Assembly: GCA_021287075.1 (NCBI GenBank)
Contig: JAJTBD010000002.1
Coordinates: forward strand, 124,001 to 188,000
DNA length: 64,000 bases
Reading direction: 5' to 3'
Source: Micrococcales bacterium
Lineage (GTDB): Bacteria > Actinomycetota > Actinomycetes > Actinomycetales > Dermatophilaceae
Both the position numbers and the translations under genes were made by a program. Numbering within the stretch: position 1 is the stretch's first letter; each line of letters opens with the position of its first letter. Of this stretch, positions 35,993 through 46,091 are shown one piece after another. Under the pieces are notes generated by a model. It searched no databases and was not told the DNA's origin. It saw nothing but the letters and a program-made list of their open reading frames with translations.

Positions 35993-38062
35993 TCAGGGGG
36001 TGGCGAGGGCGAGGGGGAGGGGGAGGGGGTCGTGGTGGATGACGGTGAGGCCGGTGACGGCGCGGGTGAGCACGACATAGAGCCGGCGCAGGCCGGTGCG
36101 CTCGTCGGGCTCTGCGGCAGCGATCGCCGCCGGCTCGACGACGATCACGCGGTCGAACTCCAGACCCTTGGCGACGGTGGCCGGGACCACGTCGACGCGA
36201 TGCTCCACGTCGCCGCGGGCCGCGCCGAGGACGCCGTGCTCGATCCCGTTGTCGCTCAAGGCGGTCGACATCGCCTCGGTGGCAAGGTCAGCGACGATCA
36301 CACCCACCGAGCCCGGCTCCCGCAGCTCCTGCGCGACCACAGCCGCCGCGTCCGCCAGCGGCTGGTCGCTCTCGCGCATCACCAGGCGCCCAGGGTTGGA
36401 CCGCACCGCCTGCGGCGCGCCGAGGCCGGGCGCCATGTGCGGGAGCAGGCGTGAGGCGAAGTCGATCACCGACGCCGGCACGCGGAACCCGCGGTCGAGG
36501 ACCTCGATGTGACCGTCTGGCTTGCCCAGGTGCGCCAGGGTCTCCTCCCACGACGAGGTCGACCACGGGGTGGTGCCCTGGGCGATGTCGCCGAGCACCG
36601 TCACCGCCCCGGTGGACACCCGCCGCCCCACCGCGCGCAACTGCATTGGGGACAGGTCCTGGGCCTCGTCCAGGACGACATGGCCGAGACTGCTCAGCCG
36701 CTCCAGCTGGCCGGAGATCTCGTCGAGCAGGGCCATGTCGGCACGACTCCACCGCGCAGAACCCTTGGTGCGCGGTGGTTTTGGCCAGAGGAGGAGCGCC
36801 TGCTCCTCGGGCGAGAGGACGCCCTCGGCGTGCCGGGCCAGAGCCTCCGGGTCGGAGAACAGGCCAAAGAGCACCTCACGGGGGTCGAGTTTCGGCCACA
36901 GCTCCGCGGCATACCTCTTGACCGGGGTCGAGCGGGCGACGGAGTCCTGCACCCGGTCATCGGGAGCGGCGCCGGCGGCCTCCATCCTGAGCAGGACGAG
37001 ATGCGCAAGCCGCTGGGGCAGCATCTCCCGGGCCGCGTCATAGCGGATGCCCCGGCCCTTGAGCTGCTCGACGATCTCGGCGATGTCATAGGCCGGCACC
37101 CGCCACCGGCGTGAGCCGCGGGGCACGATCAGCGGCTCCTCCGGAGCGCGCACCCGGTCCCACACAGCGCCGCGGATCACCTCGGCCAGCCGCGAATCCC
37201 CCTTGAGCACAGCGACTTCCGCGCTGTCGACGCCCTTGACAGGGGCGCTCTCGAGGAGGTCCTCGGCCGTGGTGTGCCCGACCTGCGCCTCGCCGAGGGC
37301 GGGCAGCACGGCGCCGATGTGCTCGAGGAAGGCCCGGTTGGGGCCGATGACGAGCACGCCCTGGCGGCTGAGCTTGTCACGGAAGGCATAGAGCAGCCAC
37401 GCGGCACGGTGCAGCCCGACGGCCGTCTTGCCGGTGCCCGGCGCCCCCTGCACGCAGACGCTGGTGGCGGCGTCGGCCCGCACGATCTCGTCCTGCTCGG
37501 GCTGGATCGTCGCGACGATGTCGCGCATCGGCCCGACTCGGGGTCGCTCGATCTCGTCGCTGAGGATCTGGCTGCGGCTCTCCGACTCCGATGTGTCATG
37601 GAGGTGCTCGTCCTCGAGTGCGGTGATCACCCCGCGGTCGAGACCGAACCGGCGCCGCAGCACCACGCCCATGAGCTCGCGCCGCGTCGCGCGATAGAAG
37701 GCGGTGGACATCTCGGCCCGCCAGTCGATCACCATCGGGTCGCCCGCCTCGTCGGCCACGTGCCGACGACCGACATACCAGCGCTCCCCGCCATCGGTGT
37801 CGAGGCGCCCGAAGAAGAGCGTGGTGGCCGGATCATCGGCCAGGCTCGCCGCGCGCAGGTGCAGGGTGCGGGCGAGGTATGCCGCGGAGACGGCGTCCCC
37901 GGCCTGCGTGTCCAGGGCGAGGGTGCGCTCCCGCATCCGGGCCATGGCATCCCGCGCGCGGGCGAGATAGTCGCGCTCGGCGCTCAGCTCCGGGTCGACG
38001 GGTGCGCCGGTGTCGAGGTGGTCGGCCGGAGTGCTGGCGGGGTCGTGGTCGGAGGCAGGCAC
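35993..38062 (-). CDS. helD: HelD-like SF1 helicase/RNA polymerase recycling factor
   Basis: A 689-residue UvrD/Rep-superfamily ATPase. The N-terminus is a long coiled-coil arm (ERDYLARARDAMARMRERTL), as in HelD. Walker A is CVQGAPGTGKTAVGLHRAAW, Walker B is HVVLDEAQDLSPMQLRAVGR, and later motifs are VLDRGFRVPASVIDFA and LRRLYVVLTRAVTGL. HelD proteins pull stalled RNA polymerase off DNA; in mycobacteria a similar length is seen. Starts with GTG at 38062. A GTATGCCG copy lies seven bases after the stop. Confidence 0.85.
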   Translation of the reverse strand: MPASDHDPASTPADHLDTGAPVDPELSAERDYLARARDAMARMRERTLALDTQAGDAVSAAYLARTLHLRAASLADDPATTLFFGRLDTDGGERWYVGRRHVADEAGDPMVIDWRAEMSTAFYRATRRELMGVVLRRRFGLDRGVITALEDEHLHDTSESESRSQILSDEIERPRVGPMRDIVATIQPEQDEIVRADAATSVCVQGAPGTGKTAVGLHRAAWLLYAFRDKLSRQGVLVIGPNRAFLEHIGAVLPALGEAQVGHTTAEDLLESAPVKGVDSAEVAVLKGDSRLAEVIRGAVWDRVRAPEEPLIVPRGSRRWRVPAYDIAEIVEQLKGRGIRYDAAREMLPQRLAHLVLLRMEAAGAAPDDRVQDSVARSTPVKRYAAELWPKLDPREVLFGLFSDPEALARHAEGVLSPEEQALLLWPKPPRTKGSARWSRADMALLDEISGQLERLSSLGHVVLDEAQDLSPMQLRAVGRRVSTGAVTVLGDIAQGTTPWSTSSWEETLAHLGKPDGHIEVLDRGFRVPASVIDFASRLLPHMAPGLGAPQAVRSNPGRLVMRESDQPLADAAAVVAQELREPGSVGVIVADLATEAMSTALSDNGIEHGVLGAARGDVEHRVDVVPATVAKGLEFDRVIVVEPAAIAAAEPDERTGLRRLYVVLTRAVTGLTVIHHDPLPLPLALATP

Positions 38063-38227
38063 AAGGGGCGACTATGCCACGGACCCGCGCGCACGGCATA
38101 CCCCGTGACATCCACGCGGCCGCCGGCCGCCGGACATGGACGAGCGCCGGGCCCGCCAACCCGGCGCTCGTCCTCGCAGCCCCGTCGCGGCAAAGGGGAG
38201 GAAACCGCGCGAGGAGGTCTGTGGCTG

Positions 38228-39529
38228 TTACTGATTCGTCGCTGGGCGCGCAGCCAGGGTCGCGTCCAGGGTGATGGCCTTGCCGTCGCGGATGACCTTG
38301 AGGGTGACCTTGTCGCCCACCGTGCGCTCGCGGATATAGGCCACGAGGGAGTCGGCCGAGCCGACGCTCTCCTCGCCCACGCCGACGACGACGTCGCCGC
38401 CCTGGAGGCCGGCGTCGGCGCCGGGCGTGCCGGAGGCGACCTGGGTGATCTCGGCGCCGGTGCGGGTGGCCGAGCCGTCGCTGGCGGAGCCGTCCTTGAG
38501 CGAGACGCCGAGATAGGCGTGCTTGGCGCTGCCGGTCTCGATGAGCTGGGTCGCGATCGACTTGGCCTCGTTGACCGGGATCGCGAAGCCGATGCCGATG
38601 TTGCCGCTGCCGGAGGAGCTGCTCCCGAGCGAGGCGATCGAGGAGTTGATGCCCACCAGCTGGCCGCCGGCGTTGACGAGCGCGCCGCCGCTGTTGCCGG
38701 GGTTGATCGCGGCGGAGGTCTGGATGGCGTTGGTGACGACGGCCTCGCCCTGCGACTGGCCCGACTGCCCGAAGGGGTCCTGCTGCTGCTCGCTCTGGCT
38801 GGTGGAGACCGGCCGGTTGAGGGCGCTCACGATGCCGGTGGTGACGGTGCCGGCCAGGCCGAGTGGGTTGCCGACCGCCATGACGGGGTCGCCCACCTTG
38901 AGGGTCTCGGAGTCGCCGAGGGCGATCGGCGCCCAGTCGGACGGGGCGTCCTTGACGGTGAGCACTGCCAGGTCGGTGGTGGGGTCGGTGCCCGCGACGG
39001 TGGCGGCATAGGTGCGGCCGTCGTTGAGCGTGACCTGGAACTGCTGGCCACCCTCGACGACGTGGTTGTTGGTCAGGATGTGGCCGGCCTTGTCGATGAT
39101 GACGCCAGAGCCCTCACCCGACCCGCTCTGTCCGCGCACCGCGATGGCGACGACACTCGGGGCGACGGCCGTGGCCGTGGCGGTCCAGTTGGTGCCTGCC
39201 GCGTCGGCCTGCACCACGGGGGCGGAGACCGTGCCGCGGCCCAGGCTGCTCGATGAGGTGGTCGTGGAGGAAGTCGACCCGTCATCGGCGGCCCGGACCG
39301 CGGCGTAGGTTCCACCGCTGGCAAGTGCCGCGGTCAGGCCGGCAACCGTGAGCAGCTCGGCCCACCGGCGTGGACGCGAAGGGGAGCGCGTCGTGCCGGT
39401 GGGTGCCGCCGGTGGCAGTGACGACGCTCCGGAGGGCGCCGTCGCCGGCGCGGTCGGGTCCGTCGGACGGTCGAACCACATGGGGGTCGTGGGGTCCGTC
39501 CGCTCGATCGGCTGCGTGTCATTGCTCAT
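38228..39529 (-). CDS. Membrane-anchored HtrA/DegP-type serine protease (PepD-like)
   Basis: A 433-residue protein with a cytosolic Pro/Thr-rich N-terminus, one membrane anchor near residue 62 (LLTVAGLTAALASGGTYAAV), a trypsin-like domain and a C-terminal PDZ domain. The triad is His in ILTNNHVVEGG, Asp in DPTTDLAVLTV and Ser in AINPGNSGGALVNAGG. It is an envelope quality-control protease acting outside the membrane. It follows the response regulator and kinase genes in the order of the mycobacterial mprA-mprB-pepD locus, where such a protease belongs to envelope stress control. Confidence 0.9.
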   Translation of the reverse strand: MSNDTQPIERTDPTTPMWFDRPTDPTAPATAPSGASSLPPAAPTGTTRSPSRPRRWAELLTVAGLTAALASGGTYAAVRAADDGSTSSTTTSSSSLGRGTVSAPVVQADAAGTNWTATATAVAPSVVAIAVRGQSGSGEGSGVIIDKAGHILTNNHVVEGGQQFQVTLNDGRTYAATVAGTDPTTDLAVLTVKDAPSDWAPIALGDSETLKVGDPVMAVGNPLGLAGTVTTGIVSALNRPVSTSQSEQQQDPFGQSGQSQGEAVVTNAIQTSAAINPGNSGGALVNAGGQLVGINSSIASLGSSSSGSGNIGIGFAIPVNEAKSIATQLIETGSAKHAYLGVSLKDGSASDGSATRTGAEITQVASGTPGADAGLQGGDVVVGVGEESVGSADSLVAYIRERTVGDKVTLKVIRDGKAITLDATLAARPATNQ

Positions 39530-39652
39530 CGGTTGAGTGCTCCTCGGTTGCTGGTGTCACCACTACACCTCGCCCACCTCAAACCGCACTGGGCGCAACC
39601 TGAGAGCCACCTATGAGTCGGGCCTTCCGGGGGTCGGTATGCCGCGGAGCGC

Positions 39653-41104
39653 TCAGGGGGTATGCCGCGGCAGCCGCACCACGAAGGTCGCGCCGCCGCC
39701 GGGGGTCGGTTCGGCGCGGACGGTGCCACCGTGCGCGGCGGCGATGGCCGCGACGATCGCCAGCCCCAGGCCGTTGCCGCCGCCCTGGCCCCGCACCCGG
39801 GAGGAGTCGGCGCGGTAGAAGCGCTCGAAGACGCGCTCGAGGTCGGCCCCGGACAGCCCCGGCCCGTGGTCGCGGACCTGCACGACGACCTCGCCGCGGC
39901 CGCCACCGACGAGGACCTCGACCGGCGTGCCGTCCGGGGTGTGGTTGAGGGCGTTGGCGACGAGATTGGTGAGCACCTGCCGCAGCCGCGCCTCGTCGCC
40001 GCGGACGATGGCGGGGGCCAGGTCGCCGTCGAGGCCGTGCAGGGCGATCTGTCGGGCCCCGTCGCGGACGCGGGCGTCCTGGACGATGTCGGCGGCCACC
40101 ACGGTCAGGTCGACATCGGTCAGCTCCATGGGCCGCTGGTCGTCCAGCCTGGCGAGCTGGAGCAGATCCTCGACGAGGGTCGACATCCGCGACGCCTCGG
40201 CCTCGATGCGTCCCATCGCCGAGGAGACGTCCTCGGGCCGGGTGATGGCCCCCTGGCGATATAGCTCGGCGTATCCGCGGACGGTGACCAGCGGGGTGCG
40301 CAGCTCGTGGGAGGCGTCGGCGACGAAGCGGCGCATGCGGTCCTGGGTGGCCTGCTGGGCGGCGAAGGCGCGTTCGACCTGGGCGAGCATGTGGTTGAGC
40401 GACGTTGTGAGAGAGCCGACCTCGTCCTTGGAGTGGCGCACCGGGACCCGCTGGGTGAGGTCTCCGGCAGCGATGGCCGCCGCGGTGGCCTCGATGCGGC
40501 GCAGGGGCCGGAAGGCGCGCCTGGTGACGAAGTAGCCCAGGAGCGTGGTCGCGCCGACGACCGCGAGGCCGATGGCGGCGGTGACCAGCACCAGCCGCTT
40601 GACGGTGCGCTCGGCCTCGCGCAGCGGCACTGCCACGAAATAGGAGGCGGAGTTGTCGCTCAGCGGGCCGGGCATGACCCGCCACTTGAGCTGGCCGTTG
40701 GTCGAGCCGACGGTGAAGGGGCGGTGGTCCTGCACCACAGGGTCGTCGACGGGCAGCCAGGGGATGTCCGGGTACTCGCTCTCGCTGGCGGAGTAGATGC
40801 CGCGCGGGATCGAGCCGTCGGCTGGGACGAGGACCACGGCATACCCGCTCGGGAGGGTGGCGACCCGGTCCTGGCGGATGGAGTCGAGGGCGACGGTCGC
40901 GACGGGCACGGCCTGGATGGCGAGGTCCTTGTCGACCTCGGCGACCAGGTCGCGGCGCATGAGGAATGCCGTGGCGAGCGAGGTGAGGGTGAGCGCCACC
41001 AGCAGCAGGGCCAGCAGCACCGCGATCAGCCGGGTCTGGAGCGGCAGCCGCTCGAGCCGGTGGACGGCGGGTCGGGCCAGCCGCCGCGCGAGCGACGGGG
41101 TCAT
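39653..41104 (-). CDS. Sensor histidine kinase (MprB/TcrY-like)
   Basis: A 483-residue kinase. TM1 is about residues 25-48 and TM2 about 165-187, enclosing a 115-residue outer sensor domain. A HAMP domain follows (RRAFRPLRRIEATAAAIAAG). The H box is RRFVADASHELRTPLVTVRG, the N box is LTNLVANALNHTPDG, and the G boxes are RDHGPGLSG and GGGNGLGLAIV. I start it at the ATG at 41104, which shares one base with the regulator stop. Two GTATGCCG copies sit at and just beyond its end. Confidence 0.9.
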   Translation of the reverse strand: MTPSLARRLARPAVHRLERLPLQTRLIAVLLALLLVALTLTSLATAFLMRRDLVAEVDKDLAIQAVPVATVALDSIRQDRVATLPSGYAVVLVPADGSIPRGIYSASESEYPDIPWLPVDDPVVQDHRPFTVGSTNGQLKWRVMPGPLSDNSASYFVAVPLREAERTVKRLVLVTAAIGLAVVGATTLLGYFVTRRAFRPLRRIEATAAAIAAGDLTQRVPVRHSKDEVGSLTTSLNHMLAQVERAFAAQQATQDRMRRFVADASHELRTPLVTVRGYAELYRQGAITRPEDVSSAMGRIEAEASRMSTLVEDLLQLARLDDQRPMELTDVDLTVVAADIVQDARVRDGARQIALHGLDGDLAPAIVRGDEARLRQVLTNLVANALNHTPDGTPVEVLVGGGRGEVVVQVRDHGPGLSGADLERVFERFYRADSSRVRGQGGGNGLGLAIVAAIAAAHGGTVRAEPTPGGGATFVVRLPRHTP

Positions 41105-41811
41105 CAGGTCTGCGGCGGCGTGCGCAGGACGTAGCCGACGTTGCGCTTGGTGTGGATCAGCCGGGGCAGGTCGTCGATGTCGATCTTGCGGCGCAGATAG
41201 GAGATGTAGGACTCGACGATGCCCATCTCGCCGCGGAAGTCGTAGTCCCACACGTGGTCGAGGATCTGGGCCTTGGACAGCACCCGGTTGGGGTTGAGCA
41301 TCAGATAGCGCAGCAGCTTGAACTCGGTGGGGGAGACCTCGATGACCTTGCCGGCCCGGCGCACCTCGTGGGACTCCTCGTCGAGCTCGAGGTCCTCGAA
41401 GCGCAGGGTCGCGCTGTCGTCGACCTCGCCCTTGGTGCGGCGCAGCACGGCCCGGATGCGGGCGACGACCTCCTCGAGGGAGAAGGGCTTGGTGACATAG
41501 TCGTCGCCGCCGACGGTCAGGCCCTTGACCTTGTCGTCGATGGAGTCGCGTGCGGTCAGGAAGACGATGGGGGCGTGGACGCCGGCCTCCCGCAGTCGGC
41601 GGGTGACGGTGAAGCCGTCGAGGTCGGGAAGCATGATGTCGAGGACGACGAGGTCGACCTCGCTGCGCAGGGCCAGGTCGAGGGCGGTGCGGCCGTCGCC
41701 GGCCACGGACACCTCGAAGCCGGCGAACCGCAGGGAGGTCGCCAGGAGCTCACGGATGTTGGGCTCGTCCTCGACGACGAGGAGCCGAGCCTCGGGCTGC
41801 GTGCTCTTCAC
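41104..41811 (-). CDS. OmpR-family response regulator (MprA-like)
   Basis: A 235-residue response regulator. The receiver has the acidic pair VVEDEPN, phospho-acceptor Asp in VVLDIMLPDLDG, Thr in FLTARD and Lys in VTKPFSLEE. The C-terminal winged helix (SPTEFKLLRYLMLNPNRVLS, then GIVESYISYLRRKI) is the OmpR/PhoB type. It pairs with the kinase that starts at its stop codon and probably controls the HtrA protease gene downstream. Confidence 0.92.
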   Translation of the reverse strand: MKSTQPEARLLVVEDEPNIRELLATSLRFAGFEVSVAGDGRTALDLALRSEVDLVVLDIMLPDLDGFTVTRRLREAGVHAPIVFLTARDSIDDKVKGLTVGGDDYVTKPFSLEEVVARIRAVLRRTKGEVDDSATLRFEDLELDEESHEVRRAGKVIEVSPTEFKLLRYLMLNPNRVLSKAQILDHVWDYDFRGEMGIVESYISYLRRKIDIDDLPRLIHTKRNVGYVLRTPPQT

Positions 41812-41892
41812 CGCTCCAGTCTGCGCCCTCAGGCTGGGAGTGGGCTGGGAGCCGCTTGGGTGCGGCCCCGCGGCGGCACGCGGTGGCGGGGC

Positions 41893-43967
<2,075 letters not shown>

Positions 43968-43987
43968 GGATTCCTTTGTGGCGCAGG

Positions 43988-44680
43988 TCAGTACGTGCTG
44001 TTGTTGAGGTCATTGCCGGCCGTCGCGACGATCGCGAAGAAGGCGACGGCCGCGAGGATCGTCAGCAGGATCCCGGCCCCATAGGCGATCCACGCGTTGC
44101 GGGCCATCCGGGAGGAGCCGGCGGGGTCGGACTGCTGCTTGGTGATCGCGATGATCCCCATGACCAGCGCCGGGATGCACAGCAGGCCACCGCAGAAGAG
44201 CAGGCTGATGCCCGAGACGATGGTCACCGCGATCGCGTTGGCGTTGGTCTGGCTCGGCTGCGCATAGGGCTGGGCGCCATAGGGGCCATAGGCGGGCGGG
44301 TATGCCGCGCCCTGCGGCTGGTAGCCGCCGGCGTAGGGCTGGACCGGCTGGCCATAGGGCTGGCCCGGGTCGCCCCACTGCTGGCCGGCATAGGGCTGGG
44401 AGGGGTCCTGGTAGGGCTGCGCGGCGTAGGGGTCGGCCGCAGGGGCAGCGCCATAGGGAGCGTCAGGCTGGGACCCGGGCTGGGAGGGATCGGCAGGCGC
44501 AGGCGGCGGCGCGGCATACGCCCCCGGTGCGGGCTCGGCACCCTCGGCGGGCGGGCTCGCCTCATAGGGGGAGGACCACGGGGCGGCGGTCGGGTCGCTG
44601 TAGACGCCCGGGCCGGTGCCGTCGCCCGTCGGGCCCTGACCTGTGCTGTCGCCGCTGGTGTTGTTGGTGCTCTCGGACAT
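43988..44680 (-). CDS. DUF4190 membrane protein with Pro/Tyr/Gln-rich head
   Basis: A 230-residue protein. Residues 1-145 are low complexity, rich in Pro, Tyr, Gln, Ala and Gly (repeats like QPYAGQQWGDPGQPYG). Two hydrophobic helices follow (about 150-175 and 195-222), joined by MGIIAITKQQSDPAGSSRMA, the DUF4190 core. Such proteins are common in actinobacteria and have no proven function. The head is probably cytosolic and disordered. Confidence 0.75.
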   Translation of the reverse strand: MSESTNNTSGDSTGQGPTGDGTGPGVYSDPTAAPWSSPYEASPPAEGAEPAPGAYAAPPPAPADPSQPGSQPDAPYGAAPAADPYAAQPYQDPSQPYAGQQWGDPGQPYGQPVQPYAGGYQPQGAAYPPAYGPYGAQPYAQPSQTNANAIAVTIVSGISLLFCGGLLCIPALVMGIIAITKQQSDPAGSSRMARNAWIAYGAGILLTILAAVAFFAIVATAGNDLNNSTY

Positions 44681-44836
44681 GTCCCCTGATCCCTTGCCTC
44701 CCGGGCGCCTGACGCGGCGCCCGCTAGGCGTAAATGTATCTCCCGCTTGTCGTGTTCCCCCGCTCGCTCACCGATGTGACCGGTGCGGGTCGGCCAACCC
44801 GCCCCGCCTCCGATGCGGCACTGCCAGAATCGAGGC

Positions 44837-45769
44837 ATGAGGTCTCCCCAGCGCGAAGCAGCCACCGGACTCCCGCAGCGGGTCACGATCTATGAGGTGG
44901 GTCCGCGCGACGGCCTCCAGAACGAGAAGACAGTGGTGCCCGCGGCCGTGAAGGCCGAGTTCATCCAGCGGCTGGCCAGGGCCGGCCTCGGCACGATCGA
45001 GACGACCTCGTTTGTGCCGCCGTCGTGGGTGCCGCAGCTGTCCGACGCCTCCGAGGTGCTGGAGATCCTCGGCGACGAGGGCAAGGGCCGGCAGCGGCCG
45101 GTGCTGGTGCCCAACGAGCGCGGCTTCGACCGCGCCCTCGACGCGGGGGTCGGCGCGGTCGCCATCTTTGGCAGCGCCACCGAGACCTTCGCGCAGAAGA
45201 ACCTCAACCGCTCGGTCGCCGAGTCGGTCAACATGTTCTCGCCCGTGGTCAAGCGGGCCCGCGACGAGGACATGTGGGTGCGGGCCTATGTCTCGATGTG
45301 CTTCGGCGACCCGTGGGAGGGGCCCGTGCCGATCGAGCAGGTCGTCGACGTCGCCGAGCAGCTGATGGACCTCGGCTGCGACGAGCTCTCCCTCGGCGAC
45401 ACGATCGGCGTCGGCACCACGGGCCACGTCGCCCGGCTGCTGGAGGCCCTCGACGCGCGGGGCATCGGCACCGACCGGATCGCCGTGCACTTCCACGACA
45501 CCTATGGCCAGGCGCTCGCCAACACCATGGAGGCGCTGCGCCACGGCGTGGCCGTCGTCGACGCCTCGACCGGTGGCCTCGGCGGCTGCCCCTATGCCAA
45601 ATCCGCGACCGGCAACCTCGCCACCGAGGACCTCGTGTGGGCGCTCGACGGGGCCGGTGTCGAGACCGGTGTCGAGCTCGGGCAGCTGGTCGAGACCAGC
45701 GTGTGGATGGCCGAGCAGCTCGGCCGCCCCTCGCCCTCGCGGGTGGTGCGCGCGCTCGCCGGCGGCTAA
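44837..45769 (+). CDS. mvaB: Hydroxymethylglutaryl-CoA lyase
   Basis: A 310-residue TIM-barrel lyase. The metal/substrate loop YEVGPRDGLQNEK, the metal-binding HFHDTYGQALAN and the catalytic glycine-rich loop STGGLGGCPYAKSATGN with its Cys are all present. It cleaves HMG-CoA to acetyl-CoA and acetoacetate in leucine breakdown. The ATG at 44837 has no good ribosome site and may be leaderless (AGAAT six bases upstream). After its TAA the same frame stays open for 37 more codons, noted separately. Confidence 0.92.
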   Translation: MRSPQREAATGLPQRVTIYEVGPRDGLQNEKTVVPAAVKAEFIQRLARAGLGTIETTSFVPPSWVPQLSDASEVLEILGDEGKGRQRPVLVPNERGFDRALDAGVGAVAIFGSATETFAQKNLNRSVAESVNMFSPVVKRARDEDMWVRAYVSMCFGDPWEGPVPIEQVVDVAEQLMDLGCDELSLGDTIGVGTTGHVARLLEALDARGIGTDRIAVHFHDTYGQALANTMEALRHGVAVVDASTGGLGGCPYAKSATGNLATEDLVWALDGAGVETGVELGQLVETSVWMAEQLGRPSPSRVVRALAGG

Positions 45770-45883
45770 GCGCTGGGCCGGGCCTATGGGCCTGTGAACT
45801 GCGGGAATGAGACCCATCCCGGTTCGGCCACCTGGTACACCCTCAAGACGCTCTACCCGGACAAGGCCGGGGTCTACCGCTGA
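45770..45883 (+). other. Open extension in the HMG-CoA lyase frame, possible gene remnant
   Basis: Directly after the lyase TAA the same frame reads 37 sense codons to a TGA at 45881. It includes GPVNCGNETHPGSATWY and LYPDKAGVYR, which look protein-like. There is no start codon of its own besides a GTG. It may be the 3' end of a lost gene or a readthrough tail; the lyase is full length without it. Confidence 0.3.
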
Positions 45884-45913
45884 CATCCCGATCCCGAACG
45901 CCTCCGGCCGCTT

Positions 45914-46002
45914 GGCAATATCGACTATCACCTCCGCTGGCCCGGCAGCGTCGTCTTGCTCAGCTGAGCGCAGGTTTTCGGATGCTGATAGTCGATATTG
46001 CC
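45914..46002. repeat. 89-bp element with 17-bp AT-rich inverted ends
   Basis: Perfect 17-bp arms GGCAATATCGACTATCA (45914-45930) and its complement (45986-46002) enclose 55 bp. The arms are about 59% AT in a 70% GC genome. A small non-autonomous mobile element, a recombination site or a structured RNA are possible. The rest of the 322-bp gap 45770-46091 holds the remnant above and a GTATGCCG copy at 46030. Confidence 0.6.
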
Positions 46003-46091
46003 GGCTGCGGGTGGTCAGGTGCGCCGTGGGTATGCCGTGTGCCTTGGCAGCGAGCCCGTGCTGCGACGGTCTTCCCGCGCTCAGTCTGCGA

